A DNA stretch of 64,000 bases from VFJZ01 sp046598415 (GTDB lineage: Bacteria; Actinomycetota; Thermoleophilia; Gaiellales; F1-60-MAGs149). Shown here one piece after another: positions 42,124 through 50,655 of this stretch (within the stretch, counting starts at the first letter, position 1; the number at the start of each line of letters is the position of its first letter). Location of the stretch: contig JBKJIG010000139.1 of assembly GCA_046598415.1 (NCBI GenBank), forward strand, positions 8,629-72,628, read 5' to 3'. The translations under genes were made by a program, and so were the position numbers. The notes beneath the pieces are model-generated. The model saw only the letters and a list, made by a program, of their open reading frames with translations. It searched no databases and was not told where the DNA came from.

Positions 42124-42246
42124 GATCGGTCCTTTCGTCTCGCATGGTCTGCGAATGAATGCCTCAACGAGAAGATCTCCGACAGCCTGGCAGATGCCGA
42201 GCGTGCTGAACGAGCACGTGCCCGCGCCCCCCGGTCTCCTCGGCGA

Positions 42247-42348
42247 TTCCCAATCCGCATCGCCGCCGGTACGGTCGAGCCCTACCTGCCCGGCGAGGCG
42301 ACAGAGCGCGCGGGGCGGCTGCGCGAGCTGCTCGACGGCGCTCGATAA
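42247..42348 (+). pseudogene. 3' remnant of an unidentified gene next to the 2OG oxygenase
   Basis: A coding-like frame lacking any start ends at TAA 42348; the reading is FPIRIAAGTVEPYLPGEATE followed by RAGRLRELLDGAR. The high third-position GC ends abruptly near 42247. It may be the tail of a gene cut by arrival of the oxygenase gene. Low confidence. Confidence 0.3.
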
Positions 42349-42384
42349 CGCCCCTCGTTGCGGTCGGGACGTCCGGTCGGAACG

Positions 42385-43074
42385 TCAAGAAAGGAACGAC
42401 GGTGTGGCCGATGCCACGGCGCAGCGGCGCACGTCCGCCCACACCGCGGCCGTGCGCGGCGCGCCGTCGAGGATTCCCCGCCCGCTCGCCTCGCGGAGGT
42501 CGGCCTCGACGTCGATGTCCAGCGTCGGTGCCAGCAGCCGGAGGCCGCGCCGGGCGGCGCGGACGCGCACGGCGGTGGCGGCGAGGACGTCCGTCGTGCC
42601 CATCTCGATGTCGAAGATGCGGGCCGTGCGGGCGACGCCGACAGCCCAGTAGCCGCCGTCCTCGCACGGTGCCAACACCACCTCGTCCCGGTACCGCGGC
42701 ACGCACTCCAGCACCAGCGCACCGATCGCGAACGGCGAGTCGGTGGCCGCCACCACGCAGGCCAACGCGCCGGCCGCCAGCTCCGAGCGAACGATCTGCG
42801 CCAGGCGGTCGCCGAGCGATCCGGTGGCTTGCGGGCAAAAGGCGAACCGCTCCGGCACACCGAGACCGGCGAGCCGGCCGGCTGCGTCGGGCGGGTCGTG
42901 GTAGAGCACGAGGCGCGCGTCGGCCGGCGCGACGACGGCAAGCGCCGCGGCCGAGTCGAGCAGCATCGCCTTCGCGATGTCCTGCGCGGCCGCATGGCCG
43001 ATGGTCGCCGCGAGGCGCGTCTTGGCGGAGCCGGCGGCCGGCTCCTTCACGATCAGGGCGAACGAGACGCTCAT
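42385..43074 (-). CDS. TIGR04282/DUF2064 family glycosyltransferase-like protein
   Basis: The 229-aa protein has a GT-A/nucleotidyltransferase-like fold: FALIVKEPAAGSAKTRLAAT (K-x-P-x-x-G-x-x-K-T-R-L signature of DUF2064), ACVVAATDSPFAIGALVL and DEVVLAPCEDGGYWAVGV. In other bacteria it is often clustered with GT2 glycosyltransferases, as here, where its start overlaps the GT2 gene by 4 bp. Substrate unknown. Confidence 0.8.
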   Translation of the reverse strand: MSVSFALIVKEPAAGSAKTRLAATIGHAAAQDIAKAMLLDSAAALAVVAPADARLVLYHDPPDAAGRLAGLGVPERFAFCPQATGSLGDRLAQIVRSELAAGALACVVAATDSPFAIGALVLECVPRYRDEVVLAPCEDGGYWAVGVARTARIFDIEMGTTDVLAATAVRVRAARRGLRLLAPTLDIDVEADLREASGRGILDGAPRTAAVWADVRRCAVASATPSFLS

Positions 43075-43742
43075 CGCACGGCCTCACGCAGCAGCAGACC
43101 GCTCCAGCAGCGGGCGACGCGCAGCGAGCCCTTGATCGAGCCCGACACCTTCGAGTGCCCGCCGAGCCGCGGCAGGTAGGCGACCGGCATCTCCCCCACG
43201 CGCAGCCCGGCCTGGCCACAACGGATGATCATCTCGAGCGGCCAGCCGAACCCGCGGTCCAGCACTCCGAGGTCGAGCAGCGCATCGCGGCGGATGGCCC
43301 GGAGCGGACCGATGTCGGTGGTGCGCGGCGCGCCGGCGATCGGCAGCGAGAACCCGACGAGGCGGTTGACCAGCCAGTGATGGCGGCGCATCGCGGCGCC
43401 CGGCCGAAGCGTGCGCGAGCCGAGGCTCAGGTCGAGCATCCCGGCCGCCACCGGCGCCACCACCCGGGGGACGTCGGCGGGAGCGAACGAACCGTCGGCG
43501 TCGAGGAAGCAGAGCACGTCGCCACCGGCAGCGTTGGTGCCGGCCCAGCAGGCTGCGCCGAACCCGCGCCGCGCTTCGACGATCACCCGAGCGCCGGCCG
43601 CGGCAGCCAGCGCCGCCGTGCCGTCCAGCGAGCCGTTGTCGACGACGATCACCTCGTCGGCGTGCGCCAGCAGGCCGACGACGACGCGCTCGATCACCTC
43701 GGCCTCGTCCAGCGCCGGCAGGATCAGGCTGGTGGTTGTCAT
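43071..43742 (-). CDS. Family 2 glycosyltransferase
   Basis: The 223-aa protein has the GT-A nucleotide-binding core: SLILPALDEAEVIERVVVGL, EVIVVDNGSLDGTAALAAAA and GDVLCFLDADGSF (DxD-like LDADG). It lacks transmembrane helices, like dolichol-phosphate-mannose-type and polyprenyl glycosyltransferases in compact form. It follows a 41-codon gene with an ATGA overlap. Probably acts with the epimerase to build a deoxysugar glycan. Confidence 0.85.
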   Translation of the reverse strand: MTTTSLILPALDEAEVIERVVVGLLAHADEVIVVDNGSLDGTAALAAAAGARVIVEARRGFGAACWAGTNAAGGDVLCFLDADGSFAPADVPRVVAPVAAGMLDLSLGSRTLRPGAAMRRHHWLVNRLVGFSLPIAGAPRTTDIGPLRAIRRDALLDLGVLDRGFGWPLEMIIRCGQAGLRVGEMPVAYLPRLGGHSKVSGSIKGSLRVARCWSGLLLREAVR

Positions 43743-43864
43743 CCGACCCTCGCCACGCGGCGCGGAGCGGTCAGCGCGAGCGCCCCCTCCAGGTCGAACT
43801 GAAGGTCGTCGACGTCCTCGGTGTCGAGAGACAGCCGCACCGTGCGAGCGGGAAGGGGAGGCAC
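43739..43864 (-). CDS. Possible 41-aa peptide overlapping the GT2 start
   Basis: GTG 43864 opens a frame with good third-position GC. It encodes VRLSLDTEDVDDLQFDLEGA and a basic tail, and its TGA overlaps the GT2 ATG (ATGA). Ribosome site is weak. It may be a leader or small partner. Confidence 0.35.
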   Translation of the reverse strand: MPPLPARTVRLSLDTEDVDDLQFDLEGALALTAPRRVARVG

Positions 43865-43961
43865 GTGTCCAGAGCCTACGCCTGCTGCCATCCCGCCGCT
43901 GCCGAACGACGATCCGCGGGCCGTCGCAGTGGTGCTCGCGCCGATCGGCATCGTCGCCCTG

Positions 43962-45041
43962 TCAGTCGCTATCGCCGGGCACCGGCGGCGACGGCGCCCG
44001 TAGCGGCGCGTGTGCGAATTCCCGCATCCCGTCGGCAAACGGCACCTGGGCGGCGAACCCGAGCTCGTCGCGCGCCCGCGCCGTCGAGGCGAACACGTGC
44101 CGAACGTCGCCCAAGCGATAGCCGCCCGTGATCTGCGGGGCGAGCGCCGGGTGGAGCGCCGCGGCCAGCGCCGTCGCCATCTCGCCGATGGTGTGCGGCT
44201 CGCCGCTCGCGACGTTGAACGCACCCGTGGGGGCGTCCGCGGCGAGGGCATTCAGGTTCGCGCCGGCCACGTCGGCGACGTGCACGAAGTCGCGACGCTG
44301 GCCGCCGTCCTCGAACACCTGCGGGCTCCGGCCGCCCTCCAGCGCGCTGCGGAACAGGTTGGCGACGCCGGCATAGGGCGTGTCCCGCGGCATGCCGGGC
44401 CCGTACACGTTGTGGTAGCGCAGGCGCACCACGGGAGCGTCGAGCTCCCGTCCGTAGACCGTGACCAGGTGCTCCTGGTGGAGCTTGGTCGCCGCGTACA
44501 CGTTCCGCGGGTCGCACGGCGCGTCCTCCGGCACCATCTCTGGCTCGAGCGCCGTACCGCAGCCCGGACAGCCCGGCTCGAAGCGGCCGGCGTCGAGATC
44601 GGCGCGCGAGCGCGGCGGCGGCGCCACCAAGCCGTGCCGCGCGCACCGGTAGCGCCCCTCGCCGTAGACGACCATCGAGCTCGCCAGGACCAGGCGCCCC
44701 CGGAAGCCGTCGGCCGCCAGCGCCCGCAACAGCACCGCCGTGCCGAGGTCGTTGTGCGAGACGTACCGCTCGATGTCGGTGAAGTCGACGCCCAGTCCGA
44801 CCATCCCAGCCTGGTGCGACACCGCAAAGACGCCGCGGACGGCGCGCGCAACGGTGTCGGGATCGCGGACGTCGCCGGCGAGCACCTCGACCCCGTCCGG
44901 CACGACCCCGGGCACCGGGGCCGGGTCGTGGTCCAGCACGCGCACCGGCCGGCCGGACGCCAGCAGCGCGCCGACGACGTGCGAGCCGATGAAGCCGAGG
45001 CCGCCGGTGACGAGGACGGGCGCGTGGTCGGCGGAGGCCAT
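43962..45041 (-). CDS. NAD-dependent sugar epimerase/dehydratase with a cysteine-rich insertion
   Basis: The 359-aa protein is an extended SDR: PVLVTGGLGFIGSHVVGAL (GxxGxxG), SSMVVYGEG and YAATKLHQE (YxxxK). An insertion with CARHG and CPGCGTALEPE may bind zinc and is seen in some nucleotide-sugar epimerases, such as dTDP-rhamnose 4-epimerase-type enzymes. ATG 45041 is taken; GTG 45059 is possible. Stop is 97 bp before the small gene, so cotranscription with GT2 is likely. Confidence 0.8.
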   Translation of the reverse strand: MASADHAPVLVTGGLGFIGSHVVGALLASGRPVRVLDHDPAPVPGVVPDGVEVLAGDVRDPDTVARAVRGVFAVSHQAGMVGLGVDFTDIERYVSHNDLGTAVLLRALAADGFRGRLVLASSMVVYGEGRYRCARHGLVAPPPRSRADLDAGRFEPGCPGCGTALEPEMVPEDAPCDPRNVYAATKLHQEHLVTVYGRELDAPVVRLRYHNVYGPGMPRDTPYAGVANLFRSALEGGRSPQVFEDGGQRRDFVHVADVAGANLNALAADAPTGAFNVASGEPHTIGEMATALAAALHPALAPQITGGYRLGDVRHVFASTARARDELGFAAQVPFADGMREFAHAPLRAPSPPVPGDSD

Positions 45042-45324
45042 CCACCGAGCGTAGGCCACGACCGGACCGCGACCGCGAACGGAACGGTGAACGACGACCG
45101 CCGGATACCTGGCGTCCCCCGCTGCAGCCGGCGATCACACCGTACGATGCCGGGGTGATCGATCCGCTCGCGGTCTCCGGCCGCGCGAAGGCCGCCGTCC
45201 GCTGGCGAGACCCCGGCCGTCGCGCCCGGAACATCGGTGCCGCGGCGGTCGCGGGCACCATCGTGCTGCGCCGTGCCGGTGGCGATCCTGGCACGAGCTT
45301 CCAGCTCGCGACACCGGTGCCACC

Positions 45325-45999
45325 GTGGCCCGCGTGACGAGTCTGGTCGAAGCCCGCGGGCTGCGCCGCGTCTACGGACGCGGCCCGGCCGCGCGCGCGG
45401 TCCTCGATGGCGTCAGCTTCGACGTCGCAGCGGGCGAGCTGGTGGCGATCCTCGGTCCGTCGGGGTCGGGCAAGTCGACCCTGCTGAACCTGCTCGGCGG
45501 GCTCGACCGTCCGACGACCGGCGACGTCGTGATCGCCGGCCAGTCGCTCGGCGCGCTGCGCGAGTCGGCGCTGGCTCGGTTCCGGAGGACGAGCATCGGC
45601 TTCGTGTTCCAGTCGTTCCACCTGATCCCGGAGCTGTCGGCGTGGGAGAACGTGCTGCTGCCGGCGCGGCTCGCGGGCGACCGCGACGGCGGCCGGCGGC
45701 GGGCGCACGCCCTGGTCGAGAGCCTCGGTCTCCCCGACGTGATCCACCAGCTCCCGATCAACCTCTCGGGCGGCGAGTGCCAACGCGTCGCGATCGCCCG
45801 GGCACTCGTGATGGACCCGCCGCTCGTGCTTGCGGACGAGCCGACGGGCAACCTCGACGCCGCCTCGGGAACCGGCGTGATCGACGAGCTGGGTCGCATC
45901 ACGGCCGCCGGGCGGACGGTGATTCTGGTGACGCACGACGACCGCCTGGCGGCGGCGTCGGACCGCGTCGTCCCGCTCCGCGACGGGCGGCTCGAGTGA
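45325..45999 (+). CDS. ABC transporter ATP-binding protein (LolD/MacB type)
   Basis: The 224-aa protein has all ATPase motifs: Walker A GPSGSGKST, Q-loop FVFQSFHLIPELSAWEN, signature NLSGGECQRVAIARALVM, Walker B LVLADEPTGNLD and H-loop VTHD. The FQSF-x-LIP pattern is typical of MacB/LolD-like exporters that pair with FtsX-type permeases. The permease gene overlaps its stop (GTGA). GTG start. It moves lipids, lipoproteins or peptides rather than solutes (inferred). Confidence 0.9.
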   Translation: MARVTSLVEARGLRRVYGRGPAARAVLDGVSFDVAAGELVAILGPSGSGKSTLLNLLGGLDRPTTGDVVIAGQSLGALRESALARFRRTSIGFVFQSFHLIPELSAWENVLLPARLAGDRDGGRRRAHALVESLGLPDVIHQLPINLSGGECQRVAIARALVMDPPLVLADEPTGNLDAASGTGVIDELGRITAAGRTVILVTHDDRLAAASDRVVPLRDGRLE

Positions 46000-48290
46000 G
46001 TGCCATCGTCCGCCGTGCGCTCGCCGCACTGCGGGCGCGCCCCGCGTCGACGGTAGCGACGATGCTCGGGCTCTTCTTCGCGGGCGCCATCCTCGGCAGC
46101 GCCGTGACGACGCGCGACGCGCTCGGCGGCGGTCTCGATCGCGCGCAGCGCGCCGCCGGAACGGCGGACATCGAGGCCCGGTTCGACCCGATCGGCCTCG
46201 CGACGCTGCAGTCGCGCCTCGATCCGATCGCGAACGTCGCCGACTGGTCGGCGCGCCTCACGGTGCGTCCCGTCGAGATCGCCACGCGGCGAGGCGATGG
46301 CAGGCGTCGCACGGGTACCGCAGAGGCGAACGGGATGCTGCTCGACCAGCGGGCGACCGGCGTGCTGATCGTCGCCGGGCACTGGCTGACCGGACGCGAC
46401 GACGAGATCGTGATCGAGCGCGGCCTGTTCGCGAACTGGAACCTGCGCCTCGGTCAGGGCATCGTCGTCCGCGGCCGCCGCGGGCCGCTGTTCCTCCGCG
46501 TCGTGGGCGTCTCGGTCGAGCCCGACACGCTCGCCTTCCCGCTGGCGTCGCGACCGCGGATCTACCTGCCCTACCAGACCGTCCGCAGGGCCCTGTCGAC
46601 GGCGCCGGGCCGACGACCGGTGACGGCGGTGAACATCGACGTCACCGATCCGTCGCGACTGCCCACCACGCTGGCGCAGCTGCGCGCGGCCAGCTTCGGC
46701 CTGCAGCGCGTCACGATCCAGACGAGGACGGGCATCCGGCTGGCGGTCGATCAGGCTGCGGGCCTGATCTCGTCGGTGATCGCCGCCTTCGCGCTCGTTG
46801 CGCTCGGCGCGGCGCTCGTGATGATCGCCGCTGCCGCCCACGCCCGCGTGACGCGCGACCTTGCGACGATCGGCGCGCTCCGGGCGATCGGGTTCCCGGC
46901 GACTGCGATCGCCGCCACGTACGCGCTCGAGGTCGGGATCGTGGCGGTCGTCGCGGCCGGCGCCGGCATCGTCGCCGGCTCGCTGGCCGTGGCGGGATCG
47001 GCCGCCGGGCTGCTCGAGAGCTTCAACTCGCTGCCGCCGCCACATCCCCTCGGTCTCGGCCACCTCGTCGTCGCCGTCCTGGCGATCGCCGGCGCGGCGA
47101 TCGCGGCCGGCGTGCCCGCCATGCTCGCGGCGCGGCGGCCGGTCGCCGAGCTGCTGCGCGGCGCCGCCGTCGTGCGCACCTCGCGAGGCGGTGTCATCGG
47201 GTCGCCGCTGCTGCTGGGTGCGCGGTTGGCGGTCGCGCGGCCGGTGCGTCTGGCCGCGTCGGTGCTCGCCGTCGCCGGCGGCATCGCCGTCGTGCTGGTG
47301 ATGAGCTCGCTGGCGCGCACGCTCGCAGCCGCGCAGGACAACCCGCAGTCGCTGGGCGTCAGGTACTCGCTGCTCGTGCAGGCCACGCCGGGCGCGCTCG
47401 CGACGGTGCGGTCGACGCCGGGTATCGCGGCCGCGGCGACCCGCTACGACACGCTCGCGGTGGATGCCTTCGACCTCGGTCAGCCGCTGCGCGTGGTCGC
47501 GTTCGGCGACGGCGCCGGCGGCGTCTTCGACGGCCGCCCTCTGCTGTCCGGCCGACGACGCGCGGCGCCGGGCGAGGCGGAGATCGGCGAGGGCCTGGCG
47601 AGCAGCCTCGGGCTCGCACCCGGCCAGACGCTGATCGCCGAGCCGGAGGGCGGCGGCGAGGTCACGCTCCGCGTCGTCGGCGTGGTGCGCGAGCCTCTCA
47701 ACGACGGCCGCATCGCCTACACCGACGAGGCGACGCTGCTCGGCGCGCAGCCGGCGATCACACCGCAGATCGCGGTGCGGCCGGCTGCCGGCACCACTCC
47801 GGCCGAGGCGAAGAGCACGCTTGCGGCCGTGGGCATCGAGGCGGTGCCGACCAGCGGACTGCTGCCGTCGGGTTCGTCGTTCGTCGCCGCGGTCGTGGCG
47901 CTGTTACGGGCGGTTGCCGCGGTCAACGGCGCCGGCTCGATCGCGCTGGCGGTGCTCGCGCTGGTGGGTCTTGCCCGCGAGCGATCGGAAACCGTGGCCG
48001 TGATGCGCGTCGTCGGCGGCGGCCGGCTCACCGTCGTGACCCTGCTGGCCGGAGCGGCGCTCACACTCGTCGGCCTCGCGGTCGTGCTCGCGGCGGTGCT
48101 CGAGGTGCTCGTGCTCGCCCCGCTCGTCACCGGCCTGCTCGGCACGTATGGCGCCCTCGAGGTCTCGCTGAGATGGGGCGACCTGCTGCTGGTGGCGGTC
48201 GGCGCGATGGTGGCGGCGATCGCGGCGAGCGCCGCCGTGGCCATCCGCTACTCGCGTGTCACGGTGCTCGCCGCGCTCCGCGCCGAGTAG
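45996..48290 (+). CDS. FtsX-family ABC transporter permease (two tandem units)
   Basis: The 764-aa protein has the double FtsX/MacB layout. An N-terminal helix and a large extracytoplasmic domain (about 40-240) come first. A set of three helices near 250-390 includes RVTRDLATIGALRAIGFPAT, the conserved FtsX coupling loop. A second N-terminal helix, a second extracytoplasmic domain (about 430-620) and a final three-helix set with ARERSETVAVMRVVGGGRLT follow. Starts with GTG overlapping the ATPase stop. Three bases from the convergent phosphoesterase. Confidence 0.85.
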   Translation: MSAIVRRALAALRARPASTVATMLGLFFAGAILGSAVTTRDALGGGLDRAQRAAGTADIEARFDPIGLATLQSRLDPIANVADWSARLTVRPVEIATRRGDGRRRTGTAEANGMLLDQRATGVLIVAGHWLTGRDDEIVIERGLFANWNLRLGQGIVVRGRRGPLFLRVVGVSVEPDTLAFPLASRPRIYLPYQTVRRALSTAPGRRPVTAVNIDVTDPSRLPTTLAQLRAASFGLQRVTIQTRTGIRLAVDQAAGLISSVIAAFALVALGAALVMIAAAAHARVTRDLATIGALRAIGFPATAIAATYALEVGIVAVVAAGAGIVAGSLAVAGSAAGLLESFNSLPPPHPLGLGHLVVAVLAIAGAAIAAGVPAMLAARRPVAELLRGAAVVRTSRGGVIGSPLLLGARLAVARPVRLAASVLAVAGGIAVVLVMSSLARTLAAAQDNPQSLGVRYSLLVQATPGALATVRSTPGIAAAATRYDTLAVDAFDLGQPLRVVAFGDGAGGVFDGRPLLSGRRRAAPGEAEIGEGLASSLGLAPGQTLIAEPEGGGEVTLRVVGVVREPLNDGRIAYTDEATLLGAQPAITPQIAVRPAAGTTPAEAKSTLAAVGIEAVPTSGLLPSGSSFVAAVVALLRAVAAVNGAGSIALAVLALVGLARERSETVAVMRVVGGGRLTVVTLLAGAALTLVGLAVVLAAVLEVLVLAPLVTGLLGTYGALEVSLRWGDLLLVAVGAMVAAIAASAAVAIRYSRVTVLAALRAE

Positions 48291-48293
48291 GGC

Positions 48294-49796
48294 TCAGCCC
48301 GGCAGGTAGAGACGGACGTTGCGGTCCTCGCGCCGTCCCGCGGCGCCCTTCGGGCGGCCGCCCTGGAAGTCGAGCTGGGCAAGTGCACGGGAGATGCCGG
48401 CGAGACCGCGATAGCCGGACGCACCCGGGTCGCCGGCATGGTCGATCAGCCAGGTGTCGAGCGCGACGCGGCCATCGGCGAGCTGGACGAGCCGGAACGC
48501 GCGCACCTGCTGCGGATAGTCGACGAGGGATGGCGTGCGGATCAGCCAGTAGCCGCCGGCCGCCGTCCGGCGCGCCGCGATCAGGCTCCGGTGCGTGTCG
48601 CCGCTCAGCACCGCCACCACGCCGGGCGTGGCGTCGATGGCGGCCAGCGCCTCCTCGCCGCCGCTCGTGTCCTCGAGGCCCGTGGGCGACGCGACCAGGA
48701 CGTGGCTGCCGCGCGTCGCCGCCAGCGCATCCCGGAGCCAGGCGAGCTCGGCCGGGGGTAGAACGCCGTCGGAGCCGCCGGACCGGTTCGCGGTATCGAG
48801 CGCGATCAGCTCGACGCCGGGCGCGACGGTGCGTCGGTATGCGAGCAGCCCGGCTCGGTGCATCGCGGCGTCGGCCGACACGCCCGACGCGGCCTCGAGG
48901 GCGGCGATCACCGCGGACGGCGTGAGCAGCTCGCGCGCCGGATCGGCGGCGACGGACTCGAACCGTCCCGCCGCACCGTCCTGCAGCAGCGAGGCGATGT
49001 CGCGCCGGTCGAGCCTGCCGCGGCGCGCCTCGGCGAACGCTTCCGGTGATGCCGCGACGAGCTTCTCGGAACCCGTCGCCACCCGCTCGAGGGCGGCGTC
49101 CGCCGCGACGTTGCCCTGGACGAGGATGTCGTGATTGGAGACGAGCGGGAACCACGGAGCCGCGAGGCCGGGCGCCGCGAACGGTGCGACGGCGGCCGTG
49201 AGCAGCCCCGGATGGCGCGGCTGGTCGATCTCGGGCCGGTAGAGGAACGGGTTCGCGGCGGTCGCCGCCTGCACGCCCTCGTAGCCGCGCGTGCCGGAGT
49301 CGGTCCGGATGGTGCCGCCCTTCAGGATTCCGAGCGCCCAGGAGAGCTCGTTGCGCTGCACGTTGTCGATCAGGTCACCGGTCTCGAGCACGAACGCGGG
49401 CCCCAGCGCGTTGATGCTCGTCTCGGCCGCCGCGAGCACCTGCCCGGTGAGCGCCTCCTGCGGCCGGAAGGCCGACGTGACGGCACCGCCGATCGGGTCG
49501 ATCGCCTCGACCCGCAGCGGCGACTGCGAGTCGGTCACGTGCGCGTCGGACAGCTGCGCGAACACCACCAGCGAGCGGGCAACGGCGGCGGCCGGCGCGA
49601 GGTCGCGTCGCTGCACGAGCGGCTCGCCCGGCGCCGGGTCGAGCGCGCCGACATCGAGCGGGTCGGCGAGGGTGCAGCGGAGCGTCGAGCCGGGACAGCC
49701 GGCCGATCGGGAGTCGGCGCCGTCGTCTCCGCACGCGGCGACCAGCATCAGGATGGCGGCGCCGAGCGCGATCCCCGTCAGCGAGCGCGCCGTCAT
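48294..49796 (-). CDS. Secreted metallophosphoesterase lipoprotein
   Basis: The 500-aa protein begins with a lipoprotein signal, GIALGAAILMLVAACGDDG. Calcineurin-like metal motifs follow: VVFAQLSDAHV, VLETGDLIDN, PLVSNHDILV and VAVLSGDTHRSLI. The fold cleaves phosphoesters outside the cell, possibly to scavenge phosphate or recycle a lipid headgroup. Its size is above that of a minimal phosphoesterase because of inserted loops. It is convergent with the exporter. Substrate unknown. Confidence 0.8.
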   Translation of the reverse strand: MTARSLTGIALGAAILMLVAACGDDGADSRSAGCPGSTLRCTLADPLDVGALDPAPGEPLVQRRDLAPAAAVARSLVVFAQLSDAHVTDSQSPLRVEAIDPIGGAVTSAFRPQEALTGQVLAAAETSINALGPAFVLETGDLIDNVQRNELSWALGILKGGTIRTDSGTRGYEGVQAATAANPFLYRPEIDQPRHPGLLTAAVAPFAAPGLAAPWFPLVSNHDILVQGNVAADAALERVATGSEKLVAASPEAFAEARRGRLDRRDIASLLQDGAAGRFESVAADPARELLTPSAVIAALEAASGVSADAAMHRAGLLAYRRTVAPGVELIALDTANRSGGSDGVLPPAELAWLRDALAATRGSHVLVASPTGLEDTSGGEEALAAIDATPGVVAVLSGDTHRSLIAARRTAAGGYWLIRTPSLVDYPQQVRAFRLVQLADGRVALDTWLIDHAGDPGASGYRGLAGISRALAQLDFQGGRPKGAAGRREDRNVRLYLPG

Positions 49797-49956
49797 CGCC
49801 GCATCGAAGCACGTTTCGCGGCCCCGGGCGGAACGGGACGGGGAACGGCGGGCCGCCCCTGCGGCTCGGGATCATGACGTCCGGCGCGAGTCTCGGTGCG
49901 AGCTGCCGGATCTCGATCGTCCATTTTCGCGAACCGTTCGCGACCCGGAGCGTACG

Positions 49957-50655
49957 ATGCGGTCAATGGCCCAGCCACGCACCGTGCTGATCGTCGACGA
50001 CGAGCGGACGATCGCCGATGTGGTCGCCCGCTATCTGGAACGCGACGGTTACCGGGCCGTGATCGCGCACGACGGTGAGCAGGCGGTCGAGCTGGCGGAG
50101 CGCGAACGACCGGACATCGTCGTGCTGGACGTGATGTTGCCGAAGCTCGACGGCCTCCAGGTGATGGCACTGCTGCGCCGCAGGCGGCAGACGCCCGTGA
50201 TCCTGCTGACGGCGCGGGGGGAGGAGTCGGAGCGCGTCAGCGGCCTCAAGCTCGGCGCAGACGACTACGTCGTCAAGCCGTTCTCGCCGGCCGAGCTGGT
50301 GGCGCGTGTCGGCGCGGTGCTGCGACGCCAGGCCGCAGCCGGCGGCGATGACGGCGAGCTGCTCTCGTTCGGCGACGTCACGATCGATCAGGCGGCGCGC
50401 ACCTGCTCGGCCCGCGGAGCGCCCGCCGAGCTGACCGCGAAGGAGTTCGAGCTGCTGCTGCACCTCGCACGCAATCCCGGCCGCGCGTTCTCACGCGACG
50501 ACCTGATGGACGCGGTGTGGCGCTACCCCTACTACTCGAACACGGCGACGGTGACGGTGCACGTGCGACGGCTGCGGCACAAGATCGAGGAGGACCCGCT
50601 CAATCCGCGGCATCTGGTGACGGTATGGGGCGTCGGCTACAAGCTCGAGGTGTAG
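49957..50655 (+). CDS. OmpR/PhoB-family response regulator
   Basis: The 232-aa protein has a receiver domain, TVLIVDDERTIADVVARYLE, phospho-acceptor D58 (VVLDVMLPKLDG) and K in ADDYVVKPFSPAE. The winged-helix domain includes LTAKEFELLLHLARNPGRAF and TVTVHVRRLRHKIEED. ATG 49957 has GGAG suitably spaced. It overlaps the kinase by 31 bp, so they are translated together. Confidence 0.85.
   Translation: MRSMAQPRTVLIVDDERTIADVVARYLERDGYRAVIAHDGEQAVELAERERPDIVVLDVMLPKLDGLQVMALLRRRRQTPVILLTARGEESERVSGLKLGADDYVVKPFSPAELVARVGAVLRRQAAAGGDDGELLSFGDVTIDQAARTCSARGAPAELTAKEFELLLHLARNPGRAFSRDDLMDAVWRYPYYSNTATVTVHVRRLRHKIEEDPLNPRHLVTVWGVGYKLEV

Noticed and set aside
43821..44003. 60-aa plus-strand frame with a hydrophobic stretch and RRRRRP tail
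   Set aside because: It overlaps the minus-strand operon, has no ribosome site, and its composition fits a shadow frame.
45155..45337. 60-aa plus-strand frame before the ABC operon
   Set aside because: No ribosome site and no recognisable domain; not strong enough to list as a gene.
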